From contig JAHQWX010000108.1 of the NCBI GenBank assembly GCA_029856375.1, forward strand, positions 1-6,490: a stretch of DNA of 6,490 nucleotides. Reading direction: 5' to 3'. The translations under genes and the position numbers were made by a program. Positions 1-4,724 of this stretch are shown piece by piece. This DNA comes from Promethearchaeia archaeon (GTDB lineage Archaea > Asgardarchaeota > Lokiarchaeia > Sigyniarchaeales > SOKP01). Position 1 is the stretch's first letter, and every line of letters starts with the position of its first letter. A model generated the notes under the pieces. It was not told where the DNA came from, did not search any database, and was given only the letters and a program-made list of their open reading frames with translations.

Positions 1-154
1 ATCTACACACGATGCACTGCAATATTTTTTGCATATCACCGTTTTTTAATTTGATATTACGAGCAATTAATACGCTCCCACACTTCTCGCAGAATTTTAA
101 CTGCGATTCTTTAGTAAACGAACTAGGGTTTTTTTTTAAATGCATCTCAACCAT
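1..154 (-). CDS. Zinc-ribbon protein, N-terminal fragment, TFS/RpoM-like (partial)
   Basis: Reading the minus strand from an ATG at 154-152 gives 51 codons before the window edge. Residues 21-26 read FCEKCG and a second cysteine pair sits at C47 and C50, giving CxxC-21-CxxC. This spacing, with FCxKCGS followed by a basic stretch, is typical of the N-terminal zinc ribbon of archaeal transcript-cleavage factor TFS (related to RPB9/TFIIS), which acts on stalled RNA polymerase. The C-terminal ribbon that carries the catalytic acidic pair in TFS lies outside the window, so a generic zinc-ribbon protein remains possible. About 20 residues precede the first cysteine pair, whereas TFS usually begins two or three residues before it; no start codon lies close to that pair. 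Met4 is an alternative start. An in-frame stop lies upstream at 190-188. No Shine-Dalgarno sequence is visible, and a TATA box 31-38 bases upstream suggests a short-leader or leaderless transcript. It is divergent from the GPN GTPase gene. Confidence 0.6.
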   Translation of the reverse strand, partial: MVEMHLKKNPSSFTKESQLKFCEKCGSVLIARNIKLKNGDMQKILQCIVCR

Positions 155-184
155 TCTTATACTGGTATTAAGAGTTGATTTATT

Positions 185-192
185 TATTTAAA
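185..192 (-). promoter_or_regulatory. TATA box for the divergent zinc-ribbon gene
   Basis: On the minus strand these bases read TTTAAATA, a consensus archaeal TATA element. Its centre is about 34 bases upstream of the ATG at 154. Transcription starting about 26 bases downstream of the box would leave a leader of only about 8 bases, consistent with the missing ribosome site. The surroundings are so AT-rich that similar strings occur by chance. Confidence 0.4.
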
Positions 193-281
193 TGCTTGTT
201 TTTAGATTTTTCACATTATGCTTGATATTAAAAACAATTTTGTCGGGAATTTATTGGATTTAAAACGCTTTAATACTAAAT

Positions 282-294
282 TTTAATATAAAAA
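282..294 (+). promoter_or_regulatory. Candidate TATA box for the GPN GTPase gene
   Basis: The run TTTAATATAAAAA lies about 50 bases before the ATG at 342. Initiation near 315 would give a leader of 25-30 bases that contains the GAGGA ribosome site. A second TATA-like string, TTATAAAAGG at 311-320, would instead give a leaderless message and leave the ribosome site unused, so I prefer the upstream one. Low-complexity AT sequence makes this tentative. Confidence 0.35.
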
Positions 295-329
295 ACTCTC
301 TTTTATTGTATTATAAAAGGGCATTTTAC

Positions 330-334
330 GAGGA
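330..334 (+). promoter_or_regulatory. Ribosome binding site that sets the GPN GTPase start
   Basis: GAGGA ends 7 bases before the ATG at 342. The reading frame is open further upstream to a TTG at 306, but the site is correctly placed only for 342, and GPN proteins normally begin just before the Walker A strand, as they do from 342. Confidence 0.65.
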
Positions 335-341
335 TATTACT

Positions 342-1118
342 ATGTTATTAAATTATATAATTGGTCCGGCGGGTTCTGGTAAATCTACTCTAGTTGCAAA
401 TATAAAAGAATATGTCTTAAATCGAGATTCCGAAATTAATGTCATAACGATTAACCTCGATCCGGGAGCGATAAATGTGGAGTATAATCCCGAAATTGAC
501 ATTAGAGATTATATTACTCTAGAAGAAGTTATGACAAAATACAAGTTAGGACCAAATGGAGCAATAATTTTAGCTTCAGACTTGATGATAAATTTCATAG
601 AAGACATAAAGTATGAAATAGGACAATATCAACCAGATTGGGTTTTTATTGACACCGCAGGTCAATTGGAATTATTTGCTTTTAGGGATGTGGGACCAAT
701 AATTGCGAGTTCTTTGGGTTTTGGAGATGTACAGAGATCAACAACTTTTTTATTTGACTCCCACATGGCTCGCAGGCCAAATGGCTTCATATCCACATCA
801 TTACTGGCCGCTTCGGTTCAATATCGGTTTATAAATATTCCCCAGATTAATGCCCTCTCTAAGTCAGATTTACTAGAAGAAGAAATTTTAGACATGATAA
901 TCGAATGGAGTTCCGACTTTCAAGCACTGAGTGAAGCAACGAATGAACGAGAAAAAGGTTTAATTAGAGAACTTTCGTTATTATTATCAGAGGTATTTTC
1001 CAAAATGGGTTCTACTTCAGAACTAATACCTATTACTACTATGAGAGAAGATGGATTGGAATATTTATTTGCTACCCTTCAAAGAATATTCGATTCGGAT
1101 AAGTCTGAATTCTATTAA
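342..1118 (+). CDS. GPN-loop GTPase
   Basis: This is a 258-residue P-loop GTPase of the GPN family, close to the usual archaeal length. Visible motifs, numbered from the ATG at 342: Walker A GPAGSGKST at 8-16; the family-defining Gly-Pro-Asn insertion at 70-72; DTAGQLE at 104-110 (G3, usually DTPGQ in this family); and LSKSD at 172-176, the G4 base-recognition motif in the SKxD form common in GPN proteins. An acidic helix and an ITTMREDGL stretch near the C-terminus fit the G5 region. In eukaryotes GPN1-3 assemble and import RNA polymerase; the single archaeal members are homodimeric GTPases whose role is less clear. The protein is cytoplasmic, with no signal peptide or membrane segment. The frame extends upstream to TTG 306, but GAGGA at 330-334 and the family's usual start favour 342. 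It is divergent from a TFS-like gene, which fits an RNA polymerase theme. The assignment to the family is firm; the exact role is inferred. Confidence 0.95.
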   Translation: MLLNYIIGPAGSGKSTLVANIKEYVLNRDSEINVITINLDPGAINVEYNPEIDIRDYITLEEVMTKYKLGPNGAIILASDLMINFIEDIKYEIGQYQPDWVFIDTAGQLELFAFRDVGPIIASSLGFGDVQRSTTFLFDSHMARRPNGFISTSLLAASVQYRFINIPQINALSKSDLLEEEILDMIIEWSSDFQALSEATNEREKGLIRELSLLLSEVFSKMGSTSELIPITTMREDGLEYLFATLQRIFDSDKSEFY

Positions 1119-1148
1119 ACAAAAATTATATTAAATTTAATTAATTTG

Positions 1149-1157
1149 TTTTAATAA
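1149..1157 (+). promoter_or_regulatory. Candidate TATA box for the nucleotidyltransferase gene
   Basis: TTTTAATAA lies 29-37 bases before the ATG at 1186 in a 67-base spacer. No purine-rich ribosome site precedes that ATG, so a nearly leaderless transcript from here is plausible. The spacer is strongly AT-rich, which weakens the call. Confidence 0.3.
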
Positions 1158-1185
1158 GTAAAACGGAATCAATTTTTCGCGAAAT

Positions 1186-2298
1186 ATGAAAATTATTGGC
1201 CCAATTGCTGGAACGGGAACGCGTTTAAGACCTTTCACTTCAAAAAAACCTAAAGCTTTTATGAAAGTTGCGGGGAAAACTGTGTTAGATCATATTTTAG
1301 ATAAATTAAAAGACTCATTTGCGAAGGGCACTGAATTGATTTTAATCGTAGGATACAAAAAGGAGCAAATAATTAATTATCTCAATAAATATTATTCAGA
1401 AGATTTTAATCTGGTGTTTATTGAACAAGTTCCGAGGGGGTTCGATGGAGATACTCCTTATTATTGGGGATTAGGAGAAGCAGTTTATCTAGCGAACGAA
1501 CGATTTAATTTTTCGGATGAAACAAATAAAGACGAGAAAAAGGATGGGTGCGTAATTTTCTTAGGAGATATGATTCTACTTGACGACTATTCGGATGTAT
1601 TAGAAACATATTTTCAATCTGATGTGGATGGAATCATTACAGTAATGAGAGTTCCGAAAGAAGAAGCGAGCTCGTACGGTATCGTTTCAGTAAATGAGCA
1701 AATGCAGATCACAAAGTTAGTTGAGAAGCCAAAGGAGTTTGTCTCTAATTTAGCCATCGCGGGAATATACGCTTTTAATAGAAAAGCTACTAAAGCGTTA
1801 TTTGAAAACATTAAAAAATACTTGGATAACAAAACACCCGAATCTGGCGAAATTTACATGACCCCCGCACTTCAAGATCTAATAGATCAAAAATTTAATA
1901 TTATAGCAGTTGAACTGAGAATGGAGATTTTAGATTTTGGAAGAGCTTCGGAACTTTTAAAAAGTAATCGTTATCTTTTAGAGCATTTCTCTAAAAACGA
2001 CGAAAATTTTTCACTTAAGCAAGACTCTTTCAAAAATAGTTTTATTAATCCTCCCGTTTATATTGAAGAAAACACCGAAATTAATAATTCAGTGATAGGT
2101 CCATTTGTCTCAATAGGAAAAAATTGTATTTTAGATCGCTGCATCTTAAAAAATTGCGTTATTGAAAACGATACGGTTCTATCTAACATAATTTCGGAAG
2201 ATTCAATCATTGGAAGCCATGTAAAAATTGAAAATTTATCTAAAAACAATTTAATGATCGGAGATAGTAGCCAGCTAATATTTAGTAACGAAAAATAG
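1186..2298 (+). CDS. Sugar-1-phosphate nucleotidylyltransferase with C-terminal beta-helix
   Basis: This 370-residue enzyme joins a sugar 1-phosphate (probably glucose 1-phosphate) to a nucleoside triphosphate, releasing pyrophosphate and an NDP-sugar for glycan or lipid glycosylation. The nucleotide-binding signature GTGTRLRPFT spans residues 9-18 with P22-K23 after it. LGD at 126-128 supplies the metal-binding aspartate. VEKP at 179-182 holds the sugar-phosphate lysine K181. LDFGR at 249-253 carries the second metal aspartate, D250. From about 287 to 352, short isoleucine/valine-spaced hexapeptide repeats (for example SVIGPFVSIG) form a left-handed beta-helix, as in long RmlA/StrD-type and GlmU-like archaeal enzymes. 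The usual LAGG before GTRLRP is replaced by GPIAGTG; related enzymes often have a PVAGxG version. No catalytic residue of a GlmU acetyltransferase is recognisable, so the helix may serve oligomerisation. The base and sugar specificity cannot be read from sequence. No ribosome site is seen before the ATG, so translation may be leaderless. It is separated from its neighbours by 67 and 113 bases. Confidence 0.9.
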   Translation: MKIIGPIAGTGTRLRPFTSKKPKAFMKVAGKTVLDHILDKLKDSFAKGTELILIVGYKKEQIINYLNKYYSEDFNLVFIEQVPRGFDGDTPYYWGLGEAVYLANERFNFSDETNKDEKKDGCVIFLGDMILLDDYSDVLETYFQSDVDGIITVMRVPKEEASSYGIVSVNEQMQITKLVEKPKEFVSNLAIAGIYAFNRKATKALFENIKKYLDNKTPESGEIYMTPALQDLIDQKFNIIAVELRMEILDFGRASELLKSNRYLLEHFSKNDENFSLKQDSFKNSFINPPVYIEENTEINNSVIGPFVSIGKNCILDRCILKNCVIENDTVLSNIISEDSIIGSHVKIENLSKNNLMIGDSSQLIFSNEK

Positions 2299-2323
2299 TT
2301 AAGATACTAAAAAGGAAAAATAA

Positions 2324-2396
2324 TTATAAATTTAATAAATACAAAAATAAATGCAATAGTAATTTATGATTTTGTGTATACTTTAATTTTTTCTAT
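2324..2396 (+). promoter_or_regulatory. AT-rich spacer with TATA-like strings and T-tract before the GIFT gene pair
   Basis: TTATAAAT at 2324-2331 and GTGTATACTTTAA at 2374-2386 are TATA-like and could drive the two-gene unit. The T-rich stretch TTTAATTTTTTCT at 2382-2394 could equally release transcripts from the upstream gene. Neither choice can be settled from sequence. Confidence 0.3.
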
Positions 2397-2401
2397 TGAT
2401 T

Positions 2402-2410
2402 AAAAGGTGG
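2402..2410 (+). promoter_or_regulatory. Ribosome binding site with unusual spacing to the start
   Basis: AAAAGGTGG contains the archaeal GGTG core at 2406-2409. It ends only two bases before the TTG at 2412, which is too close for normal use. The same AAAGGTG string before the ligase ORF at 6223-6229 is followed by 8 bases and then its ATG; the same distance here lands on an ATT at 2418. The site is convincing, but the initiating codon is uncertain. Confidence 0.5.
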
Positions 2411-2411
2411 G

Positions 2412-3872
2412 TTGGTTATTAAATATTACATAGCGTGGAACGAATCTCATAAACCGCGAGCAAGAATTGATACAAATTATATTTCCCTTAAAGAGATTTT
2501 AGATTCTCAAGATTTTGAATCTTATCAGTTTTTGGAATTTCCAATAACCCAAGAATCCCTAAAACCATACGACATATTGGTGTTTGCATGTCCGGACTTT
2601 TCAAAAATTGCTTTACAAGAATTAGACGAGATTGAGAAATGGGTTAGACAAGACGGAGGGGGATTATTGTTATTAAGTCATGCGGGGGGCGATAAAGGCA
2701 GAAATTCAAATCTTAGTGAATTAGCTGAACGTTTTGGAATCGCATTCGAAAACGACCAAGTATTATCTCCGCACAATTATGGTATGGAAAATTTACCTCG
2801 CGTCTCAGTATTTTCTCCTCCACATCCGATAACAGAAGGCATTACAGAGATATGTTATCGCGCTGGCTGCTCACTTACATCGACTGGGACCTCGTTTCCA
2901 ATTGCTATGAGCGATGAAAACGCAGATCCATTTTCTGTCCCTTTAATTATTATTTCAGAAGCAGATAATGGATTCGTTGTTGCAATCGGTAGTTACGAAA
3001 TGTTCAGGGACGAGATTGGTTGTGGAATCGAAAATCCAGATCATAAACAACTTGCTATCAATATTTTTAGCTTTCTAATCTCTGAATATAGAAAAATACT
3101 GAAGAAAGCAGGAGATATCGCCGAACCCGTGCAAGTGGGTGCGATACAAGAAGGACAACTGCCGCCAGCCCCAATCTTTGGGGGATTGGAAAATGTTGGG
3201 GCACAACATCTTGCATCTGTTTCAATTCAATCAGAAATAAAGATTTCTTCAAAAAGCGATATAATTCAAATGTTGCATTCAGTTTTAAACGAGGTTAACG
3301 CTCTTAAAGATGTTGTTGAAAACTTAATTGAAGCTGTTGTCGCGTCCGAAGACGAGTTCATAGAATTAAAAGCGCTTCAAGAGATGCAAAGCAAGGTTAA
3401 AAAACCTCCTGAGCTTGACGAGGAAAAAGCTCGAGAACCGATCTCTGAAGATGAGTTCAAAGATTTATTTGAATTAAAAGGGCCTCCTTTAAAACCGTTA
3501 CCTCCTAAACCTAAGAGTATGAGTACTAAAAAGACATCCGAAGATGAGATCACACCTCCGCCTAAGAAAGCAGCTTCAAAAAAAGAAAAAACAAAAAAGG
3601 CAGAAACAAAAGAAAAAACTCCGGAAGAAGAGGGAAAAAAGCCACCTAAATTAAAAATGTCAAAAGCAGAATTAAAGGCTGAATTAGAGGGATTAGATAG
3701 CAAATTAAATTCTGTTAAAAACCTAATTAATTTTATTAACAAAAAGAAAGACGATGGAAAGATTAAAAAAAAGGACTACGATAGTCAAATGAAAAAATTG
3801 AAATACGACTTAGAGAATACAAATAAAAGAATTGAAGAAGTTAAAAAATTACTTAAAAAAAAAATAAAATAA
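2412..3872 (+). CDS. GIFT-domain (IFT52-like glutaminase-fold) protein with charged linker and C-terminal coiled coil
   Basis: This 486-residue protein has three parts. Residues 1-225 form an alpha/beta domain of the GIFT/ThuA/DUF4350 type: NESH at 10-13 after the first strand, a hydrophobic strand before H90-AGGD at 91-94, N98-S-N-L at 98-101, and GSYEMF at 193-198 near its end. As I recall human IFT52, it has GGE-x3-DTNI at the same spacing and GSCHMF near the end of its GIFT domain. Residues 282-330 look helical, and 331-415 are rich in Lys, Glu and Pro and probably disordered. Residues 416-486 form a basic coiled-coil hairpin with a DDGKIKKKDYD turn resembling SHOCT-like hairpins. No Gly-x-Cys-x-Gly nucleophile elbow is present, so amidotransferase activity is unlikely; a binding or scaffold role is inferred. 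There is no signal peptide or membrane helix. TTG 2412 is the only ordinary start after the upstream stop at 2397-2399, although ATT 2418 fits the ribosome site better. It probably shares an operon with the next gene, 14 bases away, a shorter paralogue. The specific function is unknown. Confidence 0.8.
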   Translation: MVIKYYIAWNESHKPRARIDTNYISLKEILDSQDFESYQFLEFPITQESLKPYDILVFACPDFSKIALQELDEIEKWVRQDGGGLLLLSHAGGDKGRNSNLSELAERFGIAFENDQVLSPHNYGMENLPRVSVFSPPHPITEGITEICYRAGCSLTSTGTSFPIAMSDENADPFSVPLIIISEADNGFVVAIGSYEMFRDEIGCGIENPDHKQLAINIFSFLISEYRKILKKAGDIAEPVQVGAIQEGQLPPAPIFGGLENVGAQHLASVSIQSEIKISSKSDIIQMLHSVLNEVNALKDVVENLIEAVVASEDEFIELKALQEMQSKVKKPPELDEEKAREPISEDEFKDLFELKGPPLKPLPPKPKSMSTKKTSEDEITPPPKKAASKKEKTKKAETKEKTPEEEGKKPPKLKMSKAELKAELEGLDSKLNSVKNLINFINKKKDDGKIKKKDYDSQMKKLKYDLENTNKRIEEVKKLLKKKIK

Positions 3873-3873
3873 T

Positions 3874-3880
3874 AGGATGA
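3874..3880 (+). promoter_or_regulatory. Ribosome binding site of the second GIFT gene
   Basis: AGGATGA begins one base after the stop codon of the upstream gene (3870-3872) and ends six bases before the ATG at 3887. The tight spacing supports translation of both genes from one transcript. Confidence 0.55.
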
Positions 3881-3886
3881 CTTAAC

Positions 3887-4591
3887 ATGTCCGAAAGCGA
3901 AGAAGAAAAACCGAAAAGGATTCTTTTTGATGTTGCCCACGGAGAAACCATCGCAATCGATTCAGATGAGTTTAAAGATTTCAGAACTTTCTTAGCGGAC
4001 AATAATTACGAGGTGTATAAATTAAGTCAAAAGCCGCTAAATGCCGATTTAATAGAACCTTATACTATGCTCATGTTGGGAGCACCTAAAAGCGCTGCAT
4101 TTGAAGAGGAAGAAATTGTTGAGCTAATGAAATACCTAAGAGAAGGAGGTGCAATTCTTTTAATCCATTCTGCTGGAGGAGATCAATATAATAATACGAA
4201 TTTGAACGCAATTTCTAGTCATTTTGGTTATAGCTTTAACGGAGATTACATGGCACACGAAACAGATTTCGAAGGGGATGATTTCTACGCAACATTTTCC
4301 AAAGGAATTGCATTAGATTCGTTAACATCAGGCGTAAGGTCAGTATATACTGGTTATACATGCACAATAAAAATAAACGATGCCAGCGGAGCAAAAAAAT
4401 TAGTATTTTCACACGAACCTTGGCCCGAATCGAGAGTATGTGCCGTATACGGATATTATTCTTTAGGCCGTCATTTAGGCCTTGCAAGTCCAGACATCTT
4501 AAAATTTATTAAAAGACACGACAATATGTTTTTTATCCAGAGTGTTTTATATTGGTTGGGTGAATTACGCCGCGAGAGCGATTTCGATTAA
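3887..4591 (+). CDS. Stand-alone GIFT-domain (IFT52-like) protein
   Basis: This 234-residue protein is a short acidic N-terminus followed by one GIFT-type alpha/beta domain. RILFDVAHGE at 11-20 is the first strand with the D15-x-x-H18 motif. A second strand with LGAP and the helix with EEEEIVELMKYL precede a GG-ILLIHS strand, then A96-G-G-D99 and N103-T-N-L106. A late strand AVYGYY occurs at 186-191 and a final helix ends at YWL near 222-224. The order and spacing parallel both the upstream paralogue and, from memory, the N-terminal domain of eukaryotic IFT52 (an ILFN-type first strand, a GG turn, GGE-x3-DTNI, and a terminal QWL helix). It lacks the linker and coiled coil of the upstream protein. 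No cysteine nucleophile elbow is seen, so catalysis is not predicted. No signal peptide or membrane helix is present. Fourteen bases and a good ribosome site separate it from its partner, so coexpression and a heterodimer are reasonable inferences. Other possible names are ThuA-like or DUF4350-like protein. Confidence 0.8.
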   Translation: MSESEEEKPKRILFDVAHGETIAIDSDEFKDFRTFLADNNYEVYKLSQKPLNADLIEPYTMLMLGAPKSAAFEEEEIVELMKYLREGGAILLIHSAGGDQYNNTNLNAISSHFGYSFNGDYMAHETDFEGDDFYATFSKGIALDSLTSGVRSVYTGYTCTIKINDASGAKKLVFSHEPWPESRVCAVYGYYSLGRHLGLASPDILKFIKRHDNMFFIQSVLYWLGELRRESDFD

Positions 4592-4596
4592 ATTAA

Positions 4597-4642
4597 GAAT
4601 TCATACTCCATTTATTATTCTTTTTCTAAAAAAAGTGAATTC
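4597..4642 (+). terminator. Nested inverted repeat with T-tract after the GIFT gene pair
   Basis: GAATTCA at 4597-4603 pairs with TGAATTC at 4636-4642. Inside, CTTTTT at 4620-4625 pairs with AAAAAG at 4630-4635 around a CTAA loop. The arms abut on the right and leave a 16-base bulge on the left. The T-rich run TTTATTATTCTTTTTC at 4611-4626 would also suit archaeal U-tract termination without a hairpin. Either way this is a plausible end for the upstream transcript. Confidence 0.35.
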
Positions 4643-4645
4643 ATT

Positions 4646-4666
4646 CGATAGATTTATCGTTCTTTT
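4646..4666 (+). promoter_or_regulatory. Small inverted repeat followed by T-rich run, upstream of the flavoprotein promoter
   Basis: CGATA at 4646-4650 and TATCG at 4655-4659 flank GATT, and TTCTTTT follows. It could be a second weak terminator or an operator just upstream of the TATA boxes at 4675 and 4695. The stem is only five base pairs, so chance is a real possibility. Confidence 0.25.
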
Positions 4667-4674
4667 AAAGTACC

Positions 4675-4704
4675 TATAATAAATCAGCACAAACTTTAAA
4701 AATA
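4675..4704 (+). promoter_or_regulatory. Candidate TATA boxes for the flavoprotein gene
   Basis: TATAATAA at 4675-4682 and TTTAAAAATA at 4695-4704 are both good archaeal TATA-like strings. The second is centred about 26 bases before the ATG at 4725, predicting a leaderless message, which fits the lack of a ribosome site there. The first would give a leader of roughly 20 bases. Confidence 0.4.
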
Positions 4705-4724
4705 ATTTTTGAAAATCTGAATTT

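Noticed and set aside
306..341. TTG at 306 as the start of the GPN GTPase
   Set aside because: The extra 12 residues are absent from the family's usual N-terminus, and GAGGA at 330-334 points to the ATG at 342.
1614..2249. Minus-strand open frames of 72 and 63 codons within the nucleotidyltransferase gene
   Set aside because: Both lie wholly inside a well-supported plus-strand gene and show no recognisable protein features.
2058..2249. GlmU-type acetyltransferase activity for the beta-helix of the nucleotidyltransferase
   Set aside because: The hexapeptide region is short and I cannot identify the catalytic histidine or acetyl-CoA-binding residues, so I call only the nucleotidylyltransferase activity.
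3377..3742. A 121-codon open frame on the minus strand opposite the tail of the first GIFT protein
   Set aside because: It is the antisense of a Lys/Pro-rich low-complexity segment and gives a Phe/Ser/Gly-rich product with no motif and no ribosome site. The plus-strand gene explains the openness.
3855..3890. Run of ten A's at the end of the first GIFT gene, as a slippage or sequencing-error site that might fuse it to the second
   Set aside because: The second gene's frame is closed by a TGA at 3878-3880, so a slip in the A-run would not produce a fusion. The second gene also has its own ribosome site and ATG.
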